The position numbers were made by a program, and so were the translations under genes. The notes under the pieces are model-generated. The model ran no database searches. It was not told where the DNA came from and worked only from the letters and a program-made list of their open reading frames with translations. Below, piece by piece: positions 16,488 through 25,437 of a DNA stretch of 64,000 bases. How positions within the stretch are numbered: the first letter of the stretch is position 1; every line of letters begins with the position of its first letter. Location: the NCBI RefSeq assembly GCF_000717875.1, contig NZ_JOCT01000011.1:310001-374000 (forward strand), written 5' to 3'. Source of the DNA: Streptomyces sp. NRRL S-455. GTDB lineage: Bacteria; Actinomycetota; Actinomycetes; Streptomycetales; Streptomycetaceae.

Positions 16488-17744
16488 CTACGAGGAGCCG
16501 CTGGATGTCGGCGACGGTGTGGAGCCGGCGGCTCGGGCGCAGTGCGGCCAGTCGCCGAAGTCGCGCTCCCGGCTCCACAGCTTTCTCGCGGCCTGGATGT
16601 TCCACTCCGGGTCCAGGGCCTGGCGCGGAGTGCCTCCGAGCTCGCGCAGCCGGGCGTCGGAGATCTGGAACAGGCCCCAGTTCCGGGTGCCGTTGGTGTT
16701 GGGCAGGATGTGCAGCGGATCGAGGAACGACTGGCAGTCGGCGATGGCCACGGCCTTGTCCGGCACCTCGGGAAACACCTCGCGAACCCGCTCGCGCACC
16801 TTCTCCGGCGGCCAGACGCCCATCCGGACGTCCGAGGTGTAGAGCGCCTTCTTGGTGGGTTCCGCTACGACACCGTTGGGCCGGAGACCGGTGAGCACCT
16901 GGAAGGCGGTGACGCGGCGCAGGGTCTGCGGTCCGAAGTTCCCGTCGACGTCGATGTCCGCTCCCTTGGCGTGCAGCAGCCGCTGCACCTCTTGTACGCA
17001 CTCGTCGTGCTCGCCCATGGCGATCACGGGTGGGCAGTTGGCCGAGAACAACGGACGCCCGTCACCGGGGCCCCGTCCACCGCCGCCGCTGCCACTGCCG
17101 GACGGTGTCCGGCCGTTCGTCAGTGCCCAGGCGGAGACACTGACGGCCGCGACGATCGCGGCGACGAGGACCGACGTGCGGAGGCGGCGTCGGCGTGACG
17201 GGCCGACGGGCCGTTGCCTCGCGTCGGTATCCGCCGGTTCCCCGGCGGGGTCACGGACCGCTGATCCGCCGGTTTCCTGTTCCCCGTCGTGCCCGGAGTC
17301 CTGTTCGTCTCCGCGTCCCGTTTCTGGCCCCGCTTCCCGCCTCGCTCCTCGCCCCGCTTCCCGCTCCGGCTCCTCGGCGGCCTTCCGCCCCGCTTCCCGC
17401 TCCGGCTCCTCACCGGCCTTCCGCCCCGCTTCCCGCTCAGGCTCCTCACCGGCCTTCCGCCCCACTCCCTCGTCCTCGGCACCGGCCGCGGCGTTCCTGG
17501 CGGCGTCCGCCAGGGCCCACAGCCGGTGCAGTGTGCGCAGCTCGTCCGGTGCCGCCCCGCACACCGTGGCGAGCCGGTGGACGCTGCCGTAGTCCTGAGG
17601 CACCGAGGTGCCACGGCAGTAGCGGTGCAAGGTCGAGCCGGACAGTCCTGACTTCCTGGCGAGGGCCTCGTAACTGAGCCCGGACCGGCTCTTCAGCGAA
17701 CGCAACAGCGCGGCGAACCGCTCCGTTTCTGGGCACGCAGGCAT
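16488..17744 (-). CDS. Membrane-spanning HTH protein with peptidoglycan-binding and lysozyme-like domains
   Basis: A 418-aa protein. Residues 8-65 form an XRE-type helix-turn-helix (LSYEALARKSGLSGSTLHRY). Residues 95-130 are three exact-length repeats of GRKAGEEPEREA. A basic stop RRRRLRTS precedes one membrane helix (about 190-208), then a Gly/Ser linker. Residues 236-302 are a PG_binding_1 domain (VQEVQRLLHAKG, VDGNFGPQTLRRVTAFQ). Residues 320-400 resemble a transglycosylase/lysozyme fold (NWGLFQISDARLRELG) with four Cys. The topology puts the HTH inside and wall-binding part outside, suggesting a sensor of cell-wall state. It starts at ATG behind GAGGGGGGAA. Confidence 0.85.
   Translation of the reverse strand: MPACPETERFAALLRSLKSRSGLSYEALARKSGLSGSTLHRYCRGTSVPQDYGSVHRLATVCGAAPDELRTLHRLWALADAARNAAAGAEDEGVGRKAGEEPEREAGRKAGEEPEREAGRKAAEEPEREAGRGARREAGPETGRGDEQDSGHDGEQETGGSAVRDPAGEPADTDARQRPVGPSRRRRLRTSVLVAAIVAAVSVSAWALTNGRTPSGSGSGGGGRGPGDGRPLFSANCPPVIAMGEHDECVQEVQRLLHAKGADIDVDGNFGPQTLRRVTAFQVLTGLRPNGVVAEPTKKALYTSDVRMGVWPPEKVRERVREVFPEVPDKAVAIADCQSFLDPLHILPNTNGTRNWGLFQISDARLRELGGTPRQALDPEWNIQAARKLWSRERDFGDWPHCARAAGSTPSPTSSGSS
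17355..17462. repeat. Three 36-bp tandem repeats inside the HTH/peptidoglycan-binding gene
   Basis: Three in-frame 36-bp units encode GRKAGEEPEREA three times (third unit GRKAAEEPEREA), forming a charged linker between the HTH and the membrane helix. Such arrays change length easily by slippage without shifting the frame. Confidence 0.9.
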
Positions 17745-17977
17745 CGGGTGTTCCCCCCTCGGATCCCCACAGGGCACTGGTCGGGCGCCTCGAAGCGCCA
17801 CTGTGCCACCAAAGCCGTCCCGTGGCCGTCCCAACGGTCGTGGAACGCGCCAGTCGGGCGGCGCACTGTCATCCCAGCGTCCCGGCCGGCCCCGTTCTCC
17901 TTGCCCGGCCCGGTCGTGCCTTGCCAGCGTCGGGCCGTCCGAACCACCGGGCCACGACCTTCGAGGAGACCAGGCTC

Positions 17978-18406
17978 ATGCGCCTTTCCGCACGCCGCAC
18001 CCACCGCACCAGGCCGCTGCTCGCGGCGTTCGCCGTCAGTGCCGCCGTCGCCACCGTGCTGGCCGTGCCCAGCTCCGCGTCCGCGGCGCCGGCCGCTCCC
18101 ACCGCGGTGGACTGCGCGACCGGGGACATCTGCTTCTGGACCGGCGCCAACTTCACCGGCCGGAAGTGTGCGTGGGACGCGGCCGACCCGGACTGGCAGA
18201 GCGGCGCCATCAAGTGTTCCTGGGCCGCCACGACCAACGTGAAGTCGGTGTGGAACGCCGGCACCGGCAACTACAGCGGAGTCGCCTACTACAAGGGCGC
18301 CAACTACACCGACCGGGTCGGCTGCACCCGGCAGCAGCACGGCGGCAACCTGGCCGGTACGTACAAGGTCCGCTCCCACAAGTGGATCACGGGCAACTGC
18401 GGCTGA
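17978..18406 (+). CDS. Peptidase inhibitor family I36 secreted protein
   Basis: A 142-aa secreted protein. A signal peptide with an RR-containing N-region ends near ASAAPAAP (residues 36-40). The mature domain has CFWTGANFTG and AYYKGANYTDRVGC, a pair of gamma-crystallin-like Greek-key motifs, with Cys residues for disulphides. This is the fold of the Streptomyces metalloprotease inhibitor SMPI (family I36). It could act on extracellular metalloproteases, perhaps including the M4 enzyme in this window, which is only inference. ATG 17978 has GAGGAG 9 bases upstream. Confidence 0.88.
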   Translation: MRLSARRTHRTRPLLAAFAVSAAVATVLAVPSSASAAPAAPTAVDCATGDICFWTGANFTGRKCAWDAADPDWQSGAIKCSWAATTNVKSVWNAGTGNYSGVAYYKGANYTDRVGCTRQQHGGNLAGTYKVRSHKWITGNCG

Positions 18407-18420
18407 TCCGCCCCGGCGCA

Positions 18421-18462
18421 CGCGGTGGCGGGCACGCGTACTCGCGCGCGCCCGCCACCGCG
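18421..18462. terminator. Bidirectional terminator between convergent genes
   Basis: Arms CGCGGTGGCGGGC (18421-18433) and GCCCGCCACCGCG (18450-18462) are perfectly complementary over 13 bases with a 16-base loop. They lie between the convergent I36 and SulP stop codons, so it can end both transcripts. Confidence 0.8.
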
Positions 18463-18478
18463 GCATGCCGGCAGAGGA

Positions 18479-20887
18479 TCAGCCCACGAGGGGCGAGCCC
18501 GGCCGCTGTTCCTCCGGGAGTGGCCGGGTGTCGAGGTAGAACCACTCGGCGTCGGCGGAGGGCCAGGGCGATGGTCCCACCGGTTCCTCCGCCGGCGCGG
18601 CGACCGGGCGCCGGGGCAGCGGCGCCGGAGCCTCAGCGGCGGGCCCGGCGGCCGGGGGGCGGGCCGGCTTCTTCTCGTCCGGCATCAGCAGTTCCACCCG
18701 TAGTCCCAGGCCCCGCTGCTGGGCGGTGAACTCCTCGACCTGGTTGCGGCAGGCGTGGTCCAGGTGCGTCACGCCGGTCAGGTCGAGCCGGATCCGCTGC
18801 TTGCCGGACGCGGCGGCGGCCTCCAGCGCCTCGATCACCTGTGGCAGCCGCAGGAACGTGGCGTTGCCCGCCATGACGACCTTCGCCGTGTCGTCCTCGA
18901 TGTGCTGCCGGATCACGGTCTGCGACATGCGCAGGGCGGCCAGCACGATCCCCGCGGCGAGGCCGAACAGCACGCCCTCCAGCAGCGCGGTCGCCACGAT
19001 GACGAGCATGGTCATCGTCATCACCGCGAACTCGCCCCTGTCCTGCCGCCACATCTTCGGGAACTCCGCGGGCGCGAACAGCTTCCAGCCGCTGTGCACG
19101 AGGACACCGGCCAGCACCGAGATCGGGATCAGCGCGAGCACCTGGGGCAGCAGCAGCGCGAACAGCAGCAGCCACAGGCCGTGCAGGGTGCGGGAGAGCC
19201 GGGTCTTGGCACCGGCCTGCACGTTGGCCGAACTGCGGGCGACCACCGCGGTGATGGGGAGCGCGCCGAGGATGCCCGCGACGGTGTTGCCGGCGCCTTG
19301 GGCGATCAGCTCGGTGTTGTAGCGGGTGCGCGGGCCGTTGTGCATGCGGTCCACGGCGGCGGCCGTGAACAGGCTCTCGGCGGACGCGATGACCGTGAAG
19401 GTGAGGATGGCGGTGATGATCGCCCCGTCGGTGAGCCGGGCGAACTGCTCCGCCCCGGGCACCTGTACGGACGCGAGCAGGTTGCCCACCTGGAGCGTCT
19501 TCACGTCCACGCCGGGCAGCGCGGCGACCACGATGCCGATGCCCACGGCGACCAGGGCGGGCGGTATCTTCCCGGCCGGGCCCGGCACCTTCTTCCACAG
19601 GAAGCTGAGCACGACCGTGACGACGCCGAGCAGAGTGGCGATCATGGCCTGCGGGTTCGTCAGGATGCCGGCCAGCAGCCCGGGGATTCCGGCCATGTTC
19701 TCGAGCGCGGTGCCGGGGGCTTTGGCGTCGGCCAGCGGATAGGCCTGGCTGAAGATGAGCGGCACGCCGATGCCCGCCAGCATGCCCTGGACGACGGCGA
19801 CCGAGATGGCCTGGAACATCCGGCCCAGCTTCACCAGTCCCAGCACGATCTGGAGGAGGCCGGCGAACAGCACGATCACGCCGAGCATGGCCACGCCGAC
19901 CTCGGCGACGGTCTCGGCGACGAGCGCGGCGAGTCCGGCGGCCGGGCCGCTGACCTGGAGCGTGCTGCCCCGGACCGCGCCGACGACCAGACCGCCGATC
20001 ACCCCGGAGATGATCCCGAGCTCGGCCGGCACGCCGGAGGCGACGGCCACGCCGATGCAGAGCGGCAGGGCGACGAGGAAGACGACGAGCGAGGCGGTGA
20101 GGTCGGTGACGAGATCGCCCTTGGCCATACCCTTGCCGCCGGCGCCCTTCGCACCACCCGTCACCCGGCCGAGCAGCCCGCCCAGCGCACCGCCGACCGG
20201 CCCTCCCGCCGGCCGTCCGGCCTCGCCCGGTGCCGGGCCGCCACCGGGGCCCGCCCCTCGTCCGGGCGAACGACCCGCCCCATGTCCCGGGGGACCACCC
20301 AGCGTGCGCCCGGACGGGCCGCCCATCGGGCTCCCCAGGCGTCCGCCCACCGGCCCTGTCGTCTGCCGGCCGGTGCTCCCTCCGACGTAACCCGCAGGCC
20401 CCCAGTCCGCTTCACCCCCCGCGTGGCCGCCGACGGATCCCCAGCCCGCGGCCCCTTCCCCACGACTGCCCGGCCCCCAGTCCGCGGCTGCCTCCCCGCG
20501 ACCGCCTCGACCCCAGTCCGCGGCACCCTCCGCGACATCGGATGCGCCCCAGCCCCCGGCGTTCCCCTCGGGCCCGGCCGAGCCCCAGTCCGCGGAACTC
20601 CCTTGGGGCGCCGCCGACGACCAGCCCGCCGTCCCCTCCCCGCGGCTCCCCGCCCCCCGGTCCGCGGCACCGCCGGAGAAACCTCCCGTCCCCCAGTCCG
20701 CGTCACCGCCGGAGAAACCGCCCGTCCCCCAGTCCGCGTCACCGCCGGAGAAACCTCCCGTTCCCCAGTCCGCGTCACCTCCACCGGAACCAGCTGACCC
20801 CCAGCCCGCAGCACCCCCACCGGTACCGCCCGGCCGGCCCCCCGGCGCACCACCCCGTGCCCGGCCCCTCGCGTGCGCCCCGCTCAC
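18479..20887 (-). CDS. SulP transporter with WG-repeat extension and STAS domain
   Basis: An 802-aa inner-membrane anion (probably bicarbonate or sulfate) transporter. The GTG start overlaps the carbonic anhydrase stop (GTGA). Residues 1 to about 250 are Gly-rich and hold about a dozen DWG- or GWG-centred repeats such as GGDADWGTGGFS. The SulP membrane domain begins at MAKGDLVTDLTASLVVFLVALPL (about residue 254), and a STAS-like domain lies near 650-745 (RIRLDLTGVTHLDHACRNQV). A Pro-rich tail ends the protein. Coupling to a beta-carbonic anhydrase points to inorganic carbon handling. An internal start at 20128 without the repeats is possible but has a weak binding site. Confidence 0.9.
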   Translation of the reverse strand: MSGAHARGRARGGAPGGRPGGTGGGAAGWGSAGSGGGDADWGTGGFSGGDADWGTGGFSGGDADWGTGGFSGGAADRGAGSRGEGTAGWSSAAPQGSSADWGSAGPEGNAGGWGASDVAEGAADWGRGGRGEAAADWGPGSRGEGAAGWGSVGGHAGGEADWGPAGYVGGSTGRQTTGPVGGRLGSPMGGPSGRTLGGPPGHGAGRSPGRGAGPGGGPAPGEAGRPAGGPVGGALGGLLGRVTGGAKGAGGKGMAKGDLVTDLTASLVVFLVALPLCIGVAVASGVPAELGIISGVIGGLVVGAVRGSTLQVSGPAAGLAALVAETVAEVGVAMLGVIVLFAGLLQIVLGLVKLGRMFQAISVAVVQGMLAGIGVPLIFSQAYPLADAKAPGTALENMAGIPGLLAGILTNPQAMIATLLGVVTVVLSFLWKKVPGPAGKIPPALVAVGIGIVVAALPGVDVKTLQVGNLLASVQVPGAEQFARLTDGAIITAILTFTVIASAESLFTAAAVDRMHNGPRTRYNTELIAQGAGNTVAGILGALPITAVVARSSANVQAGAKTRLSRTLHGLWLLLFALLLPQVLALIPISVLAGVLVHSGWKLFAPAEFPKMWRQDRGEFAVMTMTMLVIVATALLEGVLFGLAAGIVLAALRMSQTVIRQHIEDDTAKVVMAGNATFLRLPQVIEALEAAAASGKQRIRLDLTGVTHLDHACRNQVEEFTAQQRGLGLRVELLMPDEKKPARPPAAGPAAEAPAPLPRRPVAAPAEEPVGPSPWPSADAEWFYLDTRPLPEEQRPGSPLVG
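20668..20775. repeat. Three 36-bp tandem repeats in the SulP extension
   Basis: Units 20668-20703, 20704-20739 and 20740-20775 are nearly identical and encode the 12-residue unit DADWGTGGFSGG. They are the best-preserved part of a longer degenerate array (about 20380-20800). Confidence 0.9.
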
Positions 20888-21489
20888 GCGGCATGCACCC
20901 GGAAGTCGCCGTCGTCGCCGAGTTCGTACACGAACCCTGTGTCGACCTCGTAGTACCAGCCGTGCAGCCGCAGCCGGCCCGCGTCGAGCCGCTGGCGCAC
21001 CATCGGGTAACTCCGCAGGGCGGCCAGCTGGTTGACGACGTTGCCCTGGGACACCTCCGGCAGCGACGGGTCGTCGGGAGCGGTCTGGAGGACGGAGGTG
21101 AGTTCGGGGCGGGCGATACGGAGCCAGGCGTCGACGCCGGGCAGCGCGGACAGGTCGTCGCCGGACTTCAGCGCGCCCATCGCGCCGCAGTGTGAGTGAC
21201 CGCACACCACGATGTCCTGAACCCCGAGCACCTCCAGTGCGTACTCGATGGTGGCCGCCTCTCCGGAGGCCCCGGGCCGTCCGTAGGGCGGAACGATATT
21301 GCCCGCGTTGCGTAGCTCGAATATCTCTCCGGGCCGTGCGCCCGTGATCAGTGCGGGTATGACCCGCGAGTCCGAGCAGGTAATGAACAGCGCCTCCGGA
21401 TATTGCCCTTCAGCCAGTTTCCGGTATTCGCCGCTGTCGAAATCGATGCGCGTCCTGAACGTGCGTGCGCGGTCCAGCAAAGCCTTCAA
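20884..21489 (-). CDS. Beta-carbonic anhydrase
   Basis: A 201-aa zinc enzyme interconverting CO2 and bicarbonate. Zinc ligands are Cys38 (TCSDSRV), His98 and Cys101 (CGHSHCGAMG), with the Asp40-Arg42 catalytic dyad. The start is TTG at 21489, with CAGGAGGCGGAG just upstream. The stop overlaps the SulP start, forming an operon in which the enzyme and transporter probably act together. Confidence 0.95.
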   Translation of the reverse strand: MKALLDRARTFRTRIDFDSGEYRKLAEGQYPEALFITCSDSRVIPALITGARPGEIFELRNAGNIVPPYGRPGASGEAATIEYALEVLGVQDIVVCGHSHCGAMGALKSGDDLSALPGVDAWLRIARPELTSVLQTAPDDPSLPEVSQGNVVNQLAALRSYPMVRQRLDAGRLRLHGWYYEVDTGFVYELGDDGDFRVHAA

Positions 21490-21707
21490 CTCCGCCTCCT
21501 GAGCTGCGAGTTCAACCTGTGCACCACACCGTAGACGGACGACCTACAGCGGAAGGTTAAGCCAAGCCCTGCACCCGTCCAGGAATTGAACATTCTTTGT
21601 CGTGGATATACATACGAACGGCTGTCTTGTAGCGTGTGAACTCCTGGGCAGGGATAGTGAATTCACACTGCCCCGGATTCATGCCGGCACACGGAGAGAC
21701 AGGACGA

Positions 21708-22526
21708 ATGGGCATACGAGTACTGCTCATCGAGGACGACGAGACGATCGCCGAACCGCTCGCCGAAGGGCTCGGCCACTTCGGTCTGACGGTCGACCAC
21801 GTCGCCACGGGCACGGACGGCCTGAGAGGTCCGTACCACGACGTCGTCCTGCTCGACCTGGGGCTGCCGGACATGGACGGCATCGACGTCTGCCGCGGTA
21901 TCCGGCAGGTCTCGGACGTGCCCATCCTCATCCTCAGCGCGCGTGGCGAGGAGGCCGATCGCGTCCTGGGTCTGGAGCTGGGCGCCGACGACTATCTGGC
22001 GAAACCTTTCAGCGTGCGAGAGCTGGTGGCCCGGGTCCGTGCCGTGACCCGCCGTACGCAACGCACCCAGCAAGCGTTCCCCGAGGCCGCGAACCCCGCC
22101 GAGCAGGCGTACGAGCCGCCCGCCCCGGCTCCCACCCACGAACCGGCTCCGGCCCTCTCCTACGAAGCCCCTGCCGCACCGTCGTACGACTCCGCCCCCG
22201 ACTCCGCGCAGGCCCCGGGCCCGCTCGTCGTGGACCGCCGCACCCGTCAGGTCTGGGTCGGCGAGTCGCCCGTGCCGCTCACGCCCAAGGAGTTCGACCT
22301 GCTGGCGCTCCTCAGCGAGGACCCGGGCGCGGTCTACTCGCGCCAGCAGATCCTGGACCGCGTGTGGGACGAGCACTACGACGGCCCGACCAAGACACTG
22401 GACGTCCACGTCGCCGCGCTGCGCCGCAAGCTGGGTCACCCGGCATGGATCCGGACCCTGCGGGGCGTGGGTTTCCGGCTGTCCGTGCACACGGGTCCGA
22501 ACGCGCCGCAGGTGGCCTCTCCATGA
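21708..22526 (+). CDS. OmpR-family response regulator
   Basis: A 272-aa regulator. The receiver domain (residues 1-118) has acidic residues IEDDE, phosphoacceptor Asp50 (VLLDLGLPDMDG) and Lys99 (DYLAKPF). A Pro/Ala-rich linker of about 45 residues, longer than usual, leads to the winged-helix domain (PLTPKEFDLLALL, YDGPTKTLDVHVAALRRKLG). It overlaps the histidine kinase gene by ATGA. The upstream region contains the palindrome GTGAATTCAC (21657-21666) and GTGTGAA/TTCACAC arms (21634-21668), a possible self-binding site. Confidence 0.95.
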   Translation: MGIRVLLIEDDETIAEPLAEGLGHFGLTVDHVATGTDGLRGPYHDVVLLDLGLPDMDGIDVCRGIRQVSDVPILILSARGEEADRVLGLELGADDYLAKPFSVRELVARVRAVTRRTQRTQQAFPEAANPAEQAYEPPAPAPTHEPAPALSYEAPAAPSYDSAPDSAQAPGPLVVDRRTRQVWVGESPVPLTPKEFDLLALLSEDPGAVYSRQQILDRVWDEHYDGPTKTLDVHVAALRRKLGHPAWIRTLRGVGFRLSVHTGPNAPQVASP

Positions 22527-24010
22527 CCCGCCGGCTGCTGCTCAGTTACCTCAGCCTCGCCGCGCTGGTGCTGCTCTGCCTGGAGATCCCGCTGGGTTTC
22601 GTCTACTCCCGCGGGGAGCGGGAGCGGGTGGTCAGCGCGGCGAAGGACGAGGCCGAGTCGGTCTCGGCGTACGCGGCACTGTCCCTCGCGGCGGGGCGGG
22701 CCGAACGGGACCTGCCCGGGCGGGTGGTGCACTGCGCTCAGCGCATCGGCGGGAAGGTGGTGATCGTCGGCGCGTCGGGCGCGCCGCTCGCCACCTCGCA
22801 CCCGCTGGACGCCAGGACGTCCGGCGCCCTGGCCGCCCGGCCGGGCATCGCGGCGGCGCTGCGAGGCACCTCGACCGTGGACGTGCGCACCTCGAGGATC
22901 GGCGGGGTCGAGTACCTGTCGGTGGCGGCACCGGTCGGTCAGGAGGCGCGGCCGGCGGCTGCCGTGTGGCTGACGGTGCCCACGCGGACGGTGCACGAGC
23001 GCGTTCACCACGTGTGGCTGCTGCTCGCCCTGGGCGGACTCGCCGTGCTGACCGCGGTGGCCGGGGTGGGCTTCGCCTTCGCCCGCTGGACGGGCCGCCC
23101 CATCCGCGAACTGGAGCACGCCACCCGCGAGCTGGCCGAGGGAGGCGGCCGGTTCACCCCGGTGACGATCACGAAGGGGCCCCCGGAAGTACGCAGTCTG
23201 GCCGCCGCGTTCAACCACACCGCGGCCCGGCTCGCCCATCTGCTGTCCTCCCAGCGGGCGTTCGCGGGCGAGGCCTCGCACCAGCTGAAGACGCCGCTCG
23301 CGGCGCTGCGACTGCGCCTGGAGAATCTGGAGCCGGACGTCGCCAGGCGCGCCCGGGGCAACCTCACCGCCGCCGTCACGGAGACGGACCGGCTGGCCCG
23401 GATGGTCGGACACCTGCTGGCGATGGCCCGGCTCGAGGAGCACGCGGCCATCCCCGCGGCCGTCGACCTGGGCGCGGTCTGCGCGGAACGGCACCGCACC
23501 TGGCAGCCGCTGTTCGCGCGGGAGGACGTCTCCCTGGTGCTGTTCGCGGGGAGCGTGGGCCCGGTGCTCGCGGTGCCGGGAGCCGTCGAGCAGATCATGG
23601 ACAACCTGCTCTCCAACGCCCTGCGGGCGTCCCCGGCCGGCAGCACCGTCACGATCGAACTGCGGGTGCAGGCCCCGCCCCGCCGCACCCTGCGCGACAA
23701 CCGTCCCGGCTGGGTCGACCTGCACGTCACCGACGAGGGCCCGGGCATGACGGAAGAACAGCGGGTCCGCGCCTTCGACCGGTTCTGGCGCGCCCCGGGT
23801 GCCCCAAAGGGCGGCACGGGACTCGGGCTGGCCCTGGTGCAGCGCCTGGCCCACGCCAGCGGCGGCGAGGCGACCCTGCGCGCGGCGGCGACCGGCGGCC
23901 TGGACGTGGTGATCCGGCTGCCGTCGGCGCGTGCGCAGGGCGAGGGCGGCGGGCCGGGCGGGGACCGGCCGAGGCGGCCGAGACGGGAGGCGCCGGCGCT
24001 GCCCGCGTAG
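22523..24010 (+). CDS. Sensor histidine kinase
   Basis: A 495-aa membrane kinase. A first membrane helix (about residues 7-28), an extracellular sensor of about 135 residues, a second helix (about 164-187), a HAMP domain, then the dimerisation H-box EASHQLKTPLAALR with His253, N-box DNLLSNALRAS, and G boxes DEGPGM and GGTGLGLALV. It pairs with the preceding regulator. The ligand is unknown. The basic C-terminal tail after the ATPase domain is unstructured. Confidence 0.95.
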   Translation: MTRRLLLSYLSLAALVLLCLEIPLGFVYSRGERERVVSAAKDEAESVSAYAALSLAAGRAERDLPGRVVHCAQRIGGKVVIVGASGAPLATSHPLDARTSGALAARPGIAAALRGTSTVDVRTSRIGGVEYLSVAAPVGQEARPAAAVWLTVPTRTVHERVHHVWLLLALGGLAVLTAVAGVGFAFARWTGRPIRELEHATRELAEGGGRFTPVTITKGPPEVRSLAAAFNHTAARLAHLLSSQRAFAGEASHQLKTPLAALRLRLENLEPDVARRARGNLTAAVTETDRLARMVGHLLAMARLEEHAAIPAAVDLGAVCAERHRTWQPLFAREDVSLVLFAGSVGPVLAVPGAVEQIMDNLLSNALRASPAGSTVTIELRVQAPPRRTLRDNRPGWVDLHVTDEGPGMTEEQRVRAFDRFWRAPGAPKGGTGLGLALVQRLAHASGGEATLRAAATGGLDVVIRLPSARAQGEGGGPGGDRPRRPRREAPALPA

Positions 24011-24176
24011 CGGCCGGAGGCGCCCAGGGAACAGGCGGCACACAGCATGCCGCCCCACGGCCACGAACTGTCCATGCCCCGTCAACCCGGTCCGCTTAGC
24101 GTCCCTTCCGCCTCCCCCCACGCACAACCCTGCCGTCGACAGGCGGCGGGGCGGTACGGCACCTCTTGGAGTCAGA

Positions 24177-25334
24177 GTGCATCGTCGTAACCTCCTGCGT
24201 GCGGCCGTCCTCGGCGGTACCTCCGCCGCGTTGGGCGGAACCCTGTGGCGCGGCGCCGCACACGCGGCCCCGGCCCAGCCCGGCACCGGCCCCTACGGGC
24301 CGCTGGGCTCCCCGGACGCCAACGGCGTCCGACTCCCCAGCGGCTTCACGAGCCGGGTGATCGCCCGGTCCGGCCAGCGGGTCGGGAGCACGTCCTACAC
24401 CTGGCACAACGCCCCGGACGGCGGCGCCTGTTACGCCGACGGCACGGGCTGGATCTATGTCTCCAACTCCGAGATCAACCCCTCGGGCGGCGCGAGCGCG
24501 GTGAAGTTCTCCTCGACGGGAGCGATCACCGGCGCGTACCGCATCCTCTCGAACACCCGGCAGAACTGCGCGGGCGGCAAGACGCCGTGGAACACCTGGC
24601 TGTCGTGCGAGGAGGTGTCCCTCGGCTACGTCTACGAGACCGACCCGTGGGGCACGAACGCCGCGGTGCAGCGCGCGGCGATGGGCCGCTTCAAGCACGA
24701 GGCGGCGGCCGCCGACCCGGTACGCAAGGTCATCTACCTGACCGAGGACGAGTCGAACGGCCGCTTCTACCGCTTCGTGCCGACGACCTGGGGCGACCTG
24801 TCCTCCGGCAAGCTTCAGGTGATGGTCGCGGGCAGCGCCACGAGCGGCTCCTTCACCTGGGCCGACATCCCCGACCCGGACGGCTCCCCCACCGCCACCC
24901 GCTCCCAGGTCTCCGGCTCGAAGTCCTTCAACGGCGGCGAGGGCTGCCACTACGCGAACGACACGGTCTGGTTCACCACCAAGGGCGACAACCGCGTCTG
25001 GCAGCTCAACCTCCTGAACAACACGTACGAACTGGCCTACGACGACTCCCTCGTCAACGGCACGGCCCCCCTCACCGGCGTCGACAACATCACCAGCGCG
25101 TCCTCCGGCGACCTCTTCGTCGCCGAGGACGGCGGCAACATGGAGATCTGCGTCATCACCCCGGACGACGTCGTCGCCTCGTTCCTGCGCCTCGACGGCC
25201 AGTCGAGCTCGGAGATCACGGGCCCGGCCTTCTCCCCCGACGGCACCCGCCTCTACTTCTCCAGCCAGCGCGGCACCACCGGCAGCTCCTCGGGCGGCAT
25301 CACCTACGAGGTGACGGGGCCGTTCCGCTCGTAA
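24177..25334 (+). CDS. Tat-exported PhoX-like (DUF839) phosphatase
   Basis: A 385-aa exported protein. The GTG start follows CTTGGAG. The N-terminus HRRNLLRAAVLGGTSAALGG ends at AHAAPA and is a twin-arginine signal. The mature part is a beta-propeller-like PhoX/DUF839 domain with GACYADGTGWIYVSN, LSCEEVSLGYVYE, FKHEAAA and VAEDGGNMEICVI. PhoX enzymes are calcium/iron-dependent alkaline phosphatases. Two 11-base units upstream resemble a PHO box weakly. It is monocistronic after a two-component system of opposite function or none. Confidence 0.85.
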   Translation: MHRRNLLRAAVLGGTSAALGGTLWRGAAHAAPAQPGTGPYGPLGSPDANGVRLPSGFTSRVIARSGQRVGSTSYTWHNAPDGGACYADGTGWIYVSNSEINPSGGASAVKFSSTGAITGAYRILSNTRQNCAGGKTPWNTWLSCEEVSLGYVYETDPWGTNAAVQRAAMGRFKHEAAAADPVRKVIYLTEDESNGRFYRFVPTTWGDLSSGKLQVMVAGSATSGSFTWADIPDPDGSPTATRSQVSGSKSFNGGEGCHYANDTVWFTTKGDNRVWQLNLLNNTYELAYDDSLVNGTAPLTGVDNITSASSGDLFVAEDGGNMEICVITPDDVVASFLRLDGQSSSEITGPAFSPDGTRLYFSSQRGTTGSSSGGITYEVTGPFRS

Positions 25335-25349
25335 CCCCCACCTTCACAT

Positions 25350-25369
25350 GACCATTACAAAATGGTCAC
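25350..25369. promoter_or_regulatory. 20-bp inverted repeat after phoX-like gene
   Basis: TGACCATT-ACAA-AATGGTCA is a perfect dyad with a 4-base loop, 15 bases after the phosphatase stop and 69 bases before the excalibur gene start. It may be a short terminator or an operator of the next gene. The low G+C suggests a protein-binding site as readily as an RNA hairpin. Confidence 0.5.
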
Positions 25370-25437
25370 CCCTCTCTCACCTCCGGCCGTCCGGTCCTAC
25401 GGTCATCCCCTCACGTACGACTCCTGGGGGGATGACC

